Positions 35,653 through 45,539 are shown, counted from the first letter of the stretch. The stretch is DNA of 64,000 nt from Salinimicrobium nanhaiense (GCA_012038135.1 JAAVJQ010000006.1:62001-126000), one strand, 5' to 3'. A program made the numbers and translations. Notes: generated from the letters alone by a model not told the origin.

Positions 35653-36443
35653 TCCCGGTTCAGAAAAAGTTTTCCGGCAGAATAAGTGACAGCATGTCCT
35701 GCAACTTCTACACGGTCTCCTTTTAGAGTGCAGAACAATTCGCCGCCCCTGGGTGAAAGCTGGCGTGCGTGCATTTTATCCAAGCCTAACCTCTTTTCCC
35801 AAAAAGGAACCAGGGAACAATGGGCAGAACCTGTCACCGGGTCTTCAAATACTAAAGCTCCCGGTGTAAAGAAGCGTGAAACAAAATCGCAATCCTCGCC
35901 CGGGGCAGTCACAATTACTCCGCCCGTGCCCAGGTCAAGCCGGTCGAAATATTCACGGTTGATATTGATTTCTCTTATTTCTTTTTCTGAAGTATACACC
36001 AGCACAAAATCCCTCGCTTTTAAAACTTCTACAGGTTGCAGGTTCAGGGAATTCTTTAGAAGCTTTGGCAATTCAACAGGCTGAGGCTCCCGGTTGGGGA
36101 GGTCCAGGAAGTATTTTGATTCCTGAAATGAAACACTCAGTTGTCCACTTCGGGTGTCAAAAATGATTTTTTCCCCCGTATATTTCCTGTGATTTCTTAT
36201 AACATGTGCGGTAGCAAGAGTGGCATGCCCGCATAGGTCCATTTCCATTTCGGGAGTAAACCAGCGCAGATTGAAACTATTCCCGCGGTCTATGTAAAAA
36301 GCAGTTTCTGCCACTGCATTTTCCCGGGCGATCTTCAGTAAAAGTTCATCGGAAAGCCATTTTTCCAGGGGAACAACACAGGCGGGATTTCCTGCAAAGG
36401 GATCTTGTGTAAAAGCGCTGACTTGATAAAGTTCGTATTCCAT
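35649..36443 (-). CDS. PhzF family isomerase/epimerase
   Basis: The 264-residue product has the PhzF N-terminus (YQVSAFTQDPFAGNPACVV), the conserved acid in NAVAETAFYI, GHATLATAHVI and the C-terminal block EDPVTGSAHCSLVPFW. PhzF-like proteins act on small amino-acid-like or phenazine precursors. No other phenazine genes are present, so the name denotes the family only. It lies 7 bases after the luciferase-like gene, forming an operon with it. Confidence 0.92.
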   Translation of the reverse strand: MEYELYQVSAFTQDPFAGNPACVVPLEKWLSDELLLKIARENAVAETAFYIDRGNSFNLRWFTPEMEMDLCGHATLATAHVIRNHRKYTGEKIIFDTRSGQLSVSFQESKYFLDLPNREPQPVELPKLLKNSLNLQPVEVLKARDFVLVYTSEKEIREININREYFDRLDLGTGGVIVTAPGEDCDFVSRFFTPGALVFEDPVTGSAHCSLVPFWEKRLGLDKMHARQLSPRGGELFCTLKGDRVEVAGHAVTYSAGKLFLNRD

Positions 36444-36450
36444 CCAAAAA

Positions 36451-37476
36451 TTAAATTTCGTTCATGACTTCAGAAAAAATCCGGTAAGACCTTATCCGGT
36501 CTTCATGGTCAAAAATGTGGGAAGCAACCATCACCTCATTCACTCCTGTTTGTTTTAAGAATTCCGAAGTTTTTTGCTTTACGCTTTCTTTACTTCCAAT
36601 AAACGCATACTTAAACATGCGCTGGAAAGCAGGATTTGAAGCAAGTTCTTTAAGTTCCGGGGTCATTTCAACCGGGGGTTGCATGTAATCAATATTTCCC
36701 GTCATTACTCCCAGCATCATTCTTATTAAAGTAGTGGATATCTTTTCGGCTTCTGCAACTGTATCGGCAGCGATCACATTAATACAACCTATTGTGTATG
36801 GCTTGTCCAGATATTTTGAAGGTTGAAATTTGTTGTAGTAAATATTCAAGGCTTCGAACAGTTGCGCCGGAGCAAAATGACTGGCAAAAGCATAGGGAAG
36901 TCCTTTTTCTGCGGCAACATGGGCACTGTCTGTACTGGAACCCAAAACATAGATAGGAACATCTACGCCTTCAGCTACTGTCGCCCGTACCTGGGCTTTT
37001 TCGTTTTCTGCTGAAAAATAATGTTGGATCTGGTCGATCTCTTCAGGAAATTTATACACTGCCTGCATCCTGTCGCTCCTAATGGCGTGGGCGGTCACCT
37101 GATCTGTTCCGGGTGCCCTGCCGAGGCCAAGATCTATTCTATGGGGGTAAAGGGAGCCAAGGGTTCCAAATTGCTCAGAAACAATAAGAGGGGAATGATT
37201 AGGTAACATGATGCCGCCGCTACCAACTCTTATGCTGTTGGTGCCGCCGGCAATGTATCCGATCAGGACCGCAGTGGCCGAGCTGGCAATGCTTTTCATA
37301 TTGTGATGTTCGGCAAGCCAAAAGCGTTTATACCCAAAATCTTCGGCTTTTTTAGCGAGGTCCAGACTGTTTTCAAATGTTTGTTGGACTGAGGAACCGG
37401 CTCCTACGCCCGCCAGTTCTAATATGGAATAAGGGGTGGATTTTTTCTCTTTTTGCATAATCATTTGATTCTCCAT
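36451..37476 (-). CDS. LLM-class flavin-dependent oxidoreductase
   Basis: The 341-residue product is a bacterial luciferase-like TIM-barrel flavoenzyme. It contains YSILELAGVGAGSSV, FWLAEHHNMKSIASSA (H-H region), RVGSGGIMLPNHSPL, LGLGRAPGTDQVT and PIYVLGSSTDSAHVAA, all typical of the MsnO8-like group. The first ATG is 37476; ATGs at 37464 and 37458 are other options. It is cotranscribed with phzF; a joint reaction is unknown. Confidence 0.92.
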   Translation of the reverse strand: MENQMIMQKEKKSTPYSILELAGVGAGSSVQQTFENSLDLAKKAEDFGYKRFWLAEHHNMKSIASSATAVLIGYIAGGTNSIRVGSGGIMLPNHSPLIVSEQFGTLGSLYPHRIDLGLGRAPGTDQVTAHAIRSDRMQAVYKFPEEIDQIQHYFSAENEKAQVRATVAEGVDVPIYVLGSSTDSAHVAAEKGLPYAFASHFAPAQLFEALNIYYNKFQPSKYLDKPYTIGCINVIAADTVAEAEKISTTLIRMMLGVMTGNIDYMQPPVEMTPELKELASNPAFQRMFKYAFIGSKESVKQKTSEFLKQTGVNEVMVASHIFDHEDRIRSYRIFSEVMNEI

Positions 37477-37829
37477 CAAAGTTCGGGATTAATGAGATGC
37501 TTTCAAAGTGATCTTGAATACCTTTCTGTTTTCAGAAATTATTATACTGTTATATTTTTAAAAAAATCTGAAATCCGGTGGTTATAAAAGATCAATTAAG
37601 TAGGAATTGCTACTGCTGCTGATGGTTTTACCTGACTCTTTTTAAGAGGGATTAAACGTTAAACTACGGCAGTTCCTAAGCAATTTTTATTTCTTTGCAT
37701 GCCAGAAGGTTATGTGGAGAAAATTCGATAAAGAGTATAAAATCATCGATAAAAGTTATAAAAGATTATCTTATTTTCTTTTAAACTCTTAACTTTCAGG
37801 ATAAAAGTGTCCCAATAAAAAGATTTATC
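37477..37829. other. Intergenic region between divergent genes
   Basis: This 353-base AT-rich gap should contain promoters in both directions. I find no perfect TAnnTTTG match and no strong hairpin. Confidence 0.4.
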
Positions 37830-40013
37830 TTGCAAAAAGCTACCCTTCTTAATCCTTACCTGAAAATCTTTGAAGCTTTACCGTTTCCATGTTTACTCCT
37901 GGAGCCGGTACAGGATAAATTCTATATTGTAGAGGCAAACGAACAATACTGCAGATTTTCGGGAAAAAGAAAAGAAGATTTAAAAGGCCGGGTTTATCCC
38001 CAATGCTCTCCAAAAGAACATCAGGCTGAACAAAATAAGCTGCGAAGAAAACTGGCTCTTCAGGAGGCTTTTGAATCTGGATCAAATTCAAAGATCGAAT
38101 GCTTACGATGTGAATTTACTGCCTCTCAGGGAGAAAATGATGTTCAGTTTTGGAGTATTGAGAATATTCCTCTTAAAGATGAGCAGGGCAGGGTGGTAAT
38201 GATCCTGAATATGGCTAAGGATGAAACTGCCGGGATACTTGAAAAACAGCAAATTGACCGTAAGATCAAAACCGTAAAGGAACAGCAGCATCATTTTTTT
38301 CAGAAAAATTCTGATGGGCTTTATTCTCTCGATAAAAAAGGCAATTTCTTAAGTCTTAATGAGGGGCTTGCTAAACTCGCCGGGCTGCCTCAAGAGGAAT
38401 TGATCAATCAAAGCTTCTTACCGTTCTGCTCCCCAAAAGACCGGGACCAAACTTTAGAATGCTTTAGAAAAGCAGTTGCAGGAAAAAATCAGGTGTTTGA
38501 GGCCGAATTCATTTCGGCCCAAGGTGAAAAGTTGCTCCTGGAGATCTCCCTGGTTCCTATTCGGGGAGAAGGAAGTATTTCAGGTGTTTACGGGATAGCA
38601 AAAGACAGAACCTCCTATAGATTAATAGAAGAAGAACTTTACAGAAATCAGAAGAAGTTCCAGGCTTTGGTCCACGAGGGCAGCGATCTTATTGCCATTT
38701 TAGGCACCGACGGGGTATATAAATTTGTAAGTAATACAACAGAAAATGTTCTCGGTATCCCTGCGTCATTTTATATAGGTAAAAGTGCATTTGATTTTAT
38801 CCATCCTGATGACAAGGATCGAGTATTACAGGATTTTTCTCTTCTGGATTCTGAAAAGCATGTAAAAATAGATGCATTCAGAGTTAAGGATGCAGAGGGG
38901 AATTGGCGTTGGATAGAAACCTATGCTTCAAATTCTCTTGATGACCCATACGTGGAAGGTATTGTTGTAAATTCCCGCGATATAACCCCTTTGGTGGAGC
39001 AATCTATGCAGATAAAACAGTTATACGAACGTTATACTCTTGCAGCCGAGGCTACAGAAGACCTTATTTATGACTGGAATCTGGAGACGGATGAGGTGAT
39101 AAGATTTCACAAAAGCAATGGAGGTTTCCTGGGGTATAGCCGCCGGGAAGTCGACCGCCGTGAATTCTGGAAAAGCTGTATTCATCCTGAGGAATTAACG
39201 GAATTGAAACAGACATTAAAGGAAAGTCTTCAGGATCCTGAAAAAACTAGCCTTAAAACTCAATACCAATTCCGTAAAGCCGATGGTACTTATGCACAGA
39301 TCATTGATCGTGCAAATATCGTAAGAAATGAAAGAGGAGAGGCAATAAGACTAATTGGAGCAACCAGTGATGTTAGCCGGCTAATGCAGAACAAAAGCGC
39401 CTTAAAACTGGCGAATAAACGCTTTAGTTACGCAATGAAAGCCACAAAAGAAATGATCTGGGACTGGAACATTGAGCAGGGGCATATTAAAAGAAGCGGA
39501 GCTTTCAAAAAGATCTTTGGGTATAATACCCCTAAAGATCCTTCTGTCGAAAATATCTGGTTCGAAAAGATCACAGATGAAGACAGGGAGAGGGTGAGGG
39601 AGTCTTTAAGAGCGGCTTTACAGGATGGGGAAATTAAAAAATGGCGTGAAGAATATTGCTTTGTGAAGAAAGATGGCAGTCGAGCCTTTGTAATAGACCG
39701 GGGCTATATTTTGAGAGACAAAAAAGGGAATGCAATTCGAATGGTAGGAGCAGTGCTCGATGTTACCGAAAGCCGCCGGATGCTTAGGGAGATCAAAAAG
39801 CAGAACGAAGTCTTAAGAGAAGTGGCATGGGAGCAGGCTCACATTGTACGTGCACCGCTTGCCAGATTAAAAGGATTGCTGGACCTTCTTGAACAGGAAG
39901 AGTACGGGGAGTGGAGCAGGGAAGAGCTGGTAAGTCTCATTCGGACTTCTGCAGATGAAGTGGATAAAATTATTGGTAACATTATCAAAAAAACAGAAAG
40001 CATTGAAGCCTAA
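37830..40013 (+). CDS. Multi-PAS sensor with DHp helix but no ATPase domain
   Basis: This 727-residue soluble protein has about five PAS domains in tandem (near 10-130, 150-265, 280-395, 405-525 and 535-650). PAC-type endings are visible (GVYGIAKDRTSYR, GIVVNSRDITPL, LIGATSDVSRL, MVGAVLDVTES). It ends with a dimerisation helix carrying His671 (WEQAHIVRAPLARLKGLL) and stops about 57 residues later, so no HATPase domain exists. The start is TTG because no in-frame ATG lies between the upstream stop and the first PAS. A response regulator follows at once, with an overlapping 5' end. Confidence 0.85.
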   Translation: MQKATLLNPYLKIFEALPFPCLLLEPVQDKFYIVEANEQYCRFSGKRKEDLKGRVYPQCSPKEHQAEQNKLRRKLALQEAFESGSNSKIECLRCEFTASQGENDVQFWSIENIPLKDEQGRVVMILNMAKDETAGILEKQQIDRKIKTVKEQQHHFFQKNSDGLYSLDKKGNFLSLNEGLAKLAGLPQEELINQSFLPFCSPKDRDQTLECFRKAVAGKNQVFEAEFISAQGEKLLLEISLVPIRGEGSISGVYGIAKDRTSYRLIEEELYRNQKKFQALVHEGSDLIAILGTDGVYKFVSNTTENVLGIPASFYIGKSAFDFIHPDDKDRVLQDFSLLDSEKHVKIDAFRVKDAEGNWRWIETYASNSLDDPYVEGIVVNSRDITPLVEQSMQIKQLYERYTLAAEATEDLIYDWNLETDEVIRFHKSNGGFLGYSRREVDRREFWKSCIHPEELTELKQTLKESLQDPEKTSLKTQYQFRKADGTYAQIIDRANIVRNERGEAIRLIGATSDVSRLMQNKSALKLANKRFSYAMKATKEMIWDWNIEQGHIKRSGAFKKIFGYNTPKDPSVENIWFEKITDEDRERVRESLRAALQDGEIKKWREEYCFVKKDGSRAFVIDRGYILRDKKGNAIRMVGAVLDVTESRRMLREIKKQNEVLREVAWEQAHIVRAPLARLKGLLDLLEQEEYGEWSREELVSLIRTSADEVDKIIGNIIKKTESIEA

Positions 40014-40413
40014 CAGTAAGTTTGAAGTTCTTATTGTAGAAGACGATCTCATAGTTTCGAGGCTCCATAAGTTCAGTTTAGAAGGAGCTTTAGACAGCGA
40101 GGTTAATATCGTAGACAATGGCAAGGAGGCCCTGGAATACCTCGATGATGTTGCCGTAGAAAAACAGAAGATCCTTGTGCTTCTTGATCTAAACATGCCG
40201 GTGATGAACGGCTGGGATTTTTTGGAAGCCTGTCATTCCCGTCCCTACATTGACAGGCTTGTGGTTGTTGTTGTTACTTCTTCGCTTTATAGCGATGATA
40301 ATAAAAGGGCTTTAGAATACCCAAGGGTCATGGGTTTTTATGCCAAGCCTTTACGAAGAGAACATATTCCACAGATCCTGGAGCATCCCGAAGTTGCCCC
40401 TCATCTTTCCTGA
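39955..40413 (+). CDS. CheY-like response regulator
   Basis: The receiver-only protein has acidic residues in VLIVEDDLIVSR, phosphoacceptor Asp78 in LLDLNMPVMNG, Thr in VVTSSL and Lys in FYAKPL. The ATG at 39955 lies 59 bases inside the upstream PAS gene. A TTG at 40003 would give a shorter and more usual N-terminus (LKPNSKFEVLIVEDD), so the true start is uncertain. It is the presumed partner of the upstream DHp protein. It is convergent with the ABC permease, 9 bases apart. Confidence 0.9.
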   Translation: MKWIKLLVTLSKKQKALKPNSKFEVLIVEDDLIVSRLHKFSLEGALDSEVNIVDNGKEALEYLDDVAVEKQKILVLLDLNMPVMNGWDFLEACHSRPYIDRLVVVVVTSSLYSDDNKRALEYPRVMGFYAKPLRREHIPQILEHPEVAPHLS

Positions 40414-40422
40414 AATCTCTAA

Positions 40423-42966
40423 TTAATAGCTTTCTTTTCGCAGTACTTCCAAAGGAGGTCTTTTAATTACACTAATACTATTGGTAAGCCCAATGAACAT
40501 CACCAGCAATGTGATTCCCGGAAATAAGACCAGGAATGGAAACAGGGAAGGTATAAATGTGGCATCAAAAAGCAGCCATGCAAGCAGTAAACTGCTTATT
40601 AACGATAAAAATATACCCGACAAGGTTCCCAGGACGCCCAGGTAAAAATATTCCAGAGCGAGAATCTTTAGGATCTGCTTGCTACGGGCCCCAATGGTGC
40701 GTAACAGCACACTCTCTTTGATCCGTTGGAATTTACTGGTTCTAACGGCTCCCAGAAGTACAATGATCCCGGTAAGTATGCTGAAGAAAGCCATAAAATT
40801 GATGAGCCAGGCTATTTTGTTCAGGATACCTTCCACCACGGTGAGTACCTGCCGTAGATCTATGATCGAGATATTAGGAAAGGATCTTACCAGTTGTTGC
40901 TGTAAAGCTGCGGAAGCTTCTTCATTTTCAACTTTAGTGGTCATTACTCTGAATTGAGGTGCAGACTCCAGTACTCCCTTTGGAAAGACAATAGAAAAGT
41001 TAGGCTGCATTTGGCTCCAATCTACAGTTCGTATACTTCCCACTTCGGTATTCATGATCACGCCCTGTACGTTAAAGGAAAGACGGTCTCCCACTTCTAC
41101 CACTGCATCTTCAGCAAAATTATCGCTAATGGATATTGGGATAAGGTTTGTCCCATCAACTTCTGAAGTCCATTCTCCTGAGGTGAGAACTTCAGAATTC
41201 GTAAGGGAATTCCGGTAGGTCACCCTAAATTCATGATTAAGCACCCATCCGTTGATATCAGATAAAGAATCCTCCCTTATTTGATTTACAGATCTTCCTT
41301 TAATACTCTGCACCCGCATAGTAACGATAGGAATATCATCTATAACTTGACTTCCATTTTCCTGCAATGTTTTTGCCACGCCAGATTCCTGGCCCGGTTG
41401 TACATCCAAAAGGATCAAATTGGGGCTATTGGATTGGGAGTCCAGTGAAGCCTGTGCCAGCAAAATATCTTTGGTAAAATATAACGTGCTAATAAGGAAA
41501 GTACCAACTCCAATAGCAAGTACGAGCGTTAAGGTTTGATTTTGAGGTCTAAAGAGGTTCTGTAAACTTTGCCTCGCCGGGAATCCCCAGGTGGTGGGAA
41601 AATTATCCCTTATGGTCTTCATGAAAAGTTTAGCAATGCCGGCAAGTATTGCAAAAGTTATTATTATACCCAGTACAAAAGCTAGAGAATACCTCCAGTC
41701 CTGTAATAACCAATAAGAAAAGAAGAGAATAAAAAGAAAAATCGCCAACAGGACAGCAAGTTCTGCTCTCCCCGATCTTTTGTTACTGCTCCTCTGTCTC
41801 CTAAGAGTTTCTAATGGGGAAACATATAAAGTGCCGGTAAGTGGAATTAAAGCAAATAATACTGACATGAAAAGGCCCAAAAGCACACCCATTGAAATGA
41901 TCTGCAGGTCAAAACTCATCTGTATATCTACCGGTAGGAGGTCGGCCAAAAGGAGAGGGAACAGCTGTTGTAAAAGTAGTCCGGCAATTGTTCCAATTAT
42001 TCCTCCCAATAATCCCATGCCCGCTATTTGAAGCAGGTAGATCATAAAGGTTTGTTTTTTTGTGGCACCCAGGCATTTTAGTACTGCAACAGCTTTTAGT
42101 TTTCCTTTGATATAAATATTGATAGCGCTTGCTATTCCTACGCATCCTAAAAGCAAAGCTACAAATGCCACCAGGTTGAGGAATTTTCCAAAGTTTTCAT
42201 ATCGCCGACCTAAGTTTTCACTGGTGGAGGTGTGGGTATCAAGATCGGCATCAAATTTATCCAGTCTTGAATCCAGCTTTTTCTCCAGCTGTTCCAGATT
42301 GGTGTTGGTATCCTTAAAATAAAATTCATAAGTAATTCGGCTGCCGGTTTGCACCAGTCCGGTTTCTTCAATATAGCGGTAAGGAATTAATGCAGGAGGC
42401 GCCAGCGAATTAAAAAATGCATTACTTCCGGGAACAGATTTTAATGCCCCCAGAATAGGAAGACTAACTTCTCCAATTTTGATCTGGTCTCCAGGTTGTA
42501 ACTCCATTTGAAGCATTGCTGTGGCATCAAGCAATACCCCTCCTTCTTTTTTGAAATTTTCTGCTGCTTCAGGAGGGTTTGTTTCCAGCATTCCGTAAAA
42601 AGGGAAGGTCCCTTCTATTCCTCGTACCTGAACGAGTTTTGTGCTGTTAGTACCCGGGAAAGCAGCCATGGAACTAAAACTTACTTCCCGTGCCTGTGCG
42701 CCTCCCAGGGAATCCATTATGGCTACTACTTCCGGCGAAGGCTCCTGGTCCATATCTATTTTATAGTCGGCACCCATCATGGATTTAGACTGCAGGGCGA
42801 TATTCTGCTTCAGGTTTTCTCCAAAGGATTGTATGGAAACAACAGCGGCAATACCCAGTACAATAGAAGCCATGAAAAGCACCAGCTTTCTACTGCTGGC
42901 TTTTCCATCCCGCCAGGCCATCTTGAACAGCCAGCTAAAGGAGGTGTTTGGTCTAGTGCTGTTCAT
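40423..42966 (-). CDS. FtsX-like ABC transporter permease (YbbP type)
   Basis: This 847-residue inner-membrane protein has an N-terminal membrane helix (about 28-48), a large periplasmic domain and FtsX-type four-helix blocks near 265-400. A second periplasmic part and a C-terminal FtsX block (about 720-840, ILTGIIVLLGAVRTSKFQRIKE) follow. It resembles the YbbP/LolE-related permeases. Its 5' end overlaps the ATPase gene by 14 bases, so they form one transporter. Together with the divergent esterase it repeats the tesA-ybbA-ybbP arrangement. Confidence 0.9.
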   Translation of the reverse strand: MNSTRPNTSFSWLFKMAWRDGKASSRKLVLFMASIVLGIAAVVSIQSFGENLKQNIALQSKSMMGADYKIDMDQEPSPEVVAIMDSLGGAQAREVSFSSMAAFPGTNSTKLVQVRGIEGTFPFYGMLETNPPEAAENFKKEGGVLLDATAMLQMELQPGDQIKIGEVSLPILGALKSVPGSNAFFNSLAPPALIPYRYIEETGLVQTGSRITYEFYFKDTNTNLEQLEKKLDSRLDKFDADLDTHTSTSENLGRRYENFGKFLNLVAFVALLLGCVGIASAINIYIKGKLKAVAVLKCLGATKKQTFMIYLLQIAGMGLLGGIIGTIAGLLLQQLFPLLLADLLPVDIQMSFDLQIISMGVLLGLFMSVLFALIPLTGTLYVSPLETLRRQRSSNKRSGRAELAVLLAIFLFILFFSYWLLQDWRYSLAFVLGIIITFAILAGIAKLFMKTIRDNFPTTWGFPARQSLQNLFRPQNQTLTLVLAIGVGTFLISTLYFTKDILLAQASLDSQSNSPNLILLDVQPGQESGVAKTLQENGSQVIDDIPIVTMRVQSIKGRSVNQIREDSLSDINGWVLNHEFRVTYRNSLTNSEVLTSGEWTSEVDGTNLIPISISDNFAEDAVVEVGDRLSFNVQGVIMNTEVGSIRTVDWSQMQPNFSIVFPKGVLESAPQFRVMTTKVENEEASAALQQQLVRSFPNISIIDLRQVLTVVEGILNKIAWLINFMAFFSILTGIIVLLGAVRTSKFQRIKESVLLRTIGARSKQILKILALEYFYLGVLGTLSGIFLSLISSLLLAWLLFDATFIPSLFPFLVLFPGITLLVMFIGLTNSISVIKRPPLEVLRKESY

Positions 42967-43636
42967 GCGCCTCGATGATTTTTCCGCCTTTTAGTCGCAG
43001 GATGCGCTGAGTCATATTGGCCAGATCGAGATCATGAGTTACTATGACCAGGGTCGTGCCGGCTTCTTTATTAAGTTCGAAAAGGAGCTGGATTACCTTT
43101 TCCCCGGTTTCTGCGTCCAGATTTCCTGTGGGTTCATCGGCAAAAAGGATGGACGGCCGGTTGGAAAACGCTCTTGCTACTGCAACCCGTTGCTGCTCTC
43201 CTCCTGAAAGTTGAGAAGGATAGTGATCAAATCTTCCTCCTAATCCTACTTTTTCAAGCAATTCCTTTCCTGCTTCTGAAGCGTTCCTTGCACCTTGCAA
43301 TTCCAGCGGAACTGCTACATTCTCAAGAGCTGTAAGAGTTGGAAGTAGTTGAAAATCCTGAAACACGAATCCTACCTTTTGATTTCGCAGGATGGCACGT
43401 TCATCTTCAGAAAGATGGCTCAATTCTGTCCCGCAGAGTTCTATGCTACCGGAATCCGGCCGATCCAGGCCGGCACAAAGACCAAGGAGGGTGGTTTTCC
43501 CGCTGCCCGAAGGTCCAACTATTGAAAAGGTTTCTCTCTCCTCTATATCAAAACTAATATCGTGCAACACGGTGAGTTTTTTAGAGCCGCTGTTATAGCT
43601 TTTCTCCAGATTGCGCACGTTTAATATCTTTGTCAT
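42953..43636 (-). CDS. ABC transporter ATP-binding protein (YbbA/LolD type)
   Basis: The 227-residue product has a complete ABC ATPase: Walker A GPSGSGKTTLLG (about 40-51), Q-loop VFQDFQLLPTLTALENV, signature LSGGEQQRVAVARAF, Walker B ILFADEPTGNLD and H-loop VIVTHDLDLA. ENVAVPLEL and the short length are typical of the LolD/MacB/YbbA group. It energises the adjacent FtsX-like permease, probably acting on lipids or lipoproteins. Confidence 0.95.
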   Translation of the reverse strand: MTKILNVRNLEKSYNSGSKKLTVLHDISFDIEERETFSIVGPSGSGKTTLLGLCAGLDRPDSGSIELCGTELSHLSEDERAILRNQKVGFVFQDFQLLPTLTALENVAVPLELQGARNASEAGKELLEKVGLGGRFDHYPSQLSGGEQQRVAVARAFSNRPSILFADEPTGNLDAETGEKVIQLLFELNKEAGTTLVIVTHDLDLANMTQRILRLKGGKIIEAHEQH

Positions 43637-43695
43637 TCTTGCTTGTCTTTCAAAAAGGCAAAATAAGAAATGATTTCCATTTGATACCCTATGCT

Positions 43696-44388
43696 ATGAG
43701 AAACCTTGTCTATTTACCCTTTTTGGCCCTGCTGCTTTTTTCTTCCTGTGGAGAAGCTTCAAAAAAAGAAGTTGATGCTGAAGTAGAAGCCGAACCATCT
43801 TCAGAATCTGAAGCTGATGCTTCCCGAGACAAAAAGACAATTTTGTTCTTTGGCGACAGTCTCACCGCTGCCATGGGCCTTGATCCTGCTGAAGGTTTTC
43901 CTGCCGAGATTCAGGAGAAAATAGATTCCATGGGCCTTAACTATCAAGTGATCAATGCAGGGCTGAGCGGAGAAACCACTGCCGGAGGAAGAAACCGTAT
44001 CCAGTGGGTGCTAAACCAGGAGGTAGACGTATTTGTCCTGGAGCTGGGAGCAAATGACGGCCTTAGGGGAATACCGGTGGAGGAGACCAGGCAGAATTTG
44101 CAGGCGATCATAAACATCGTGAGAGAGAAGAATCCCGATGTGGAGATCATACTTGCAGGAATGCAGGTTCCACCGAATTTAGGTCCTGAATATACTCAGG
44201 AATTCAGGAATGTTTTTCCCGGATTGGCACAGGAGAACGACCTGCACCTCATCCCATTTTTGCTGGAAGGTGTTGCCGGAGATCCTTCCCTCAATCAACA
44301 GGATAGAATTCATCCCACAGCAGAAGGTTACGATATTGTAGCCGAAAATGTCTGGGAAGTACTTGGGCCGGTAATTTCGGAGCAGTAG
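43696..44388 (+). CDS. tesA: GDSL arylesterase/lysophospholipase, lipoprotein (TesA-like)
   Basis: The 230-residue product starts at 43696 so that the lipoprotein signal (LALLLFSSCGE) is at the N-terminus. A Glu/Ser-rich linker precedes the SGNH hydrolase domain. Block I is FFGDSLTAAMG (catalytic Ser), block II GLSGETTAGG, block III ELGANDGLRG and block V DRIHPTAEGY (catalytic Asp and His). It is divergent from the YbbA/YbbP-like ABC genes, as tesA is in Enterobacteria. The enzyme should act in the periplasm on esters or lysophospholipids. Confidence 0.9.
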   Translation: MRNLVYLPFLALLLFSSCGEASKKEVDAEVEAEPSSESEADASRDKKTILFFGDSLTAAMGLDPAEGFPAEIQEKIDSMGLNYQVINAGLSGETTAGGRNRIQWVLNQEVDVFVLELGANDGLRGIPVEETRQNLQAIINIVREKNPDVEIILAGMQVPPNLGPEYTQEFRNVFPGLAQENDLHLIPFLLEGVAGDPSLNQQDRIHPTAEGYDIVAENVWEVLGPVISEQ

Positions 44389-44439
44389 ACAGGAACTAAA
44401 TTGGCAGGCAATAGAATTTGCCACTACAAAGATGCTGGT

Positions 44440-45519
44440 CTATTCAGGCTGTGCTTCCGGATGAATACCTTTCTCGATCTTTTCTTCAGCCCATTCTGCT
44501 TCTTCTTCCTCTACTTCTTCTGTGTTCCCGTTGAGGTCCTGTTTTTCAGGTTCATAAACCAGCTTGATATAAATAGGAAAATGATCTGACCCAATGTCTT
44601 CCAGTCTTTTCAACTTTAGCAGGAGAAAATCACAGCTATGAAAAACATGGTCTAACGGCCATCTAAAAATCGGATACTGGGCGTGAAAAGTGTTATAAAA
44701 GCCACGGCCTATCCTTGGGTCCAAAAGGCCACTCAGCCTCATGAAGAGTTCGGTTGTGCGGGACCATGCCACATCATTGAGATCACCAAAAACAAGAGTG
44801 GAGTTCTTGCCGTCGATTTCTTTTCCAACCAGCAGGAGTTCTGCATCCCTGTTCGTGGAGGTTTCATCTTCAGAAGGGCTTGGTGGTTTTGGATGCAGGC
44901 AATGTATATCCAATTTTTCCCCGCTACGTAATATTACTTTTCCGTGGATAGAGGGAATTTCTTCAGAAATGAGATACTTGATGTCTATATCCTCCAGTTC
45001 CAGTTTGGAGTAGAGATGCATTCCATAAAGGTTCTTTAAAGGGATTTTGACCGTATAAGGATACTCTTTTTCTATTACCTCCAGTTCCTTTTCCCAAACT
45101 TCGTCTGTTTCCAGAGTGAGTACAAGATCGGGATTCTGCCGGTCGATGAGATTAATGAGCTTTTGATACTTTGTATTTGTGGTAAGTACATTACTGACCA
45201 AAATAGAGATCTGCCTTTTCTCATCTTTACCCCGATACTTTTTAACCTGTTTTTTGGCAAAAATGGTATAGGGATAGATCTTCACTGCCTGGTAAAAGAA
45301 ACTGGCAACGAGCAGGACCATCACGAGTATTTCCCAGAAGGAACTGAAATCAAATACTGCAGCACAATAAATAATAAAGAACAAAATCAAAGTACTGATC
45401 TGTAATCGCGGAAAATCAAAATCTCTTACCCACCATTGATCAAGCTTGGAGAGAGAAGCAATAGTAGGGAGTAGTACGAGAAAACTTAATATAAAAGCAA
45501 TAATTTCGGGGACACTCAT
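44440..45519 (-). CDS. Endonuclease/exonuclease/phosphatase family membrane protein
   Basis: The 359-residue product has three N-terminal membrane helices (about 5-85) and a catalytic EEP domain (about 105-330). The domain contains LVSNVLTTN, LETDEVWE (Glu for metal), HCLHPKPPSPSED, FGDLNDVAWSRTT, PLDHVFHS and the final GSDHFPIYI. The C-terminus is strongly acidic (a run of Glu at about 335-345). The substrate (phosphodiester of nucleic acid, lipid or sugar) is not inferable. A TATATTTG promoter element lies 21 bases upstream. Confidence 0.88.
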   Translation of the reverse strand: MSVPEIIAFILSFLVLLPTIASLSKLDQWWVRDFDFPRLQISTLILFFIIYCAAVFDFSSFWEILVMVLLVASFFYQAVKIYPYTIFAKKQVKKYRGKDEKRQISILVSNVLTTNTKYQKLINLIDRQNPDLVLTLETDEVWEKELEVIEKEYPYTVKIPLKNLYGMHLYSKLELEDIDIKYLISEEIPSIHGKVILRSGEKLDIHCLHPKPPSPSEDETSTNRDAELLLVGKEIDGKNSTLVFGDLNDVAWSRTTELFMRLSGLLDPRIGRGFYNTFHAQYPIFRWPLDHVFHSCDFLLLKLKRLEDIGSDHFPIYIKLVYEPEKQDLNGNTEEVEEEEAEWAEEKIEKGIHPEAQPE

Positions 45520-45539
45520 AATTGGACGCTACGGCACTT

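Noticed and set aside
35649..37476. A phenazine or light-emitting (luciferase) gene cluster
   Set aside because: Only family-level PhzF and LLM oxidoreductase genes are present; no phz or lux partners exist, so these names do not imply such pathways.
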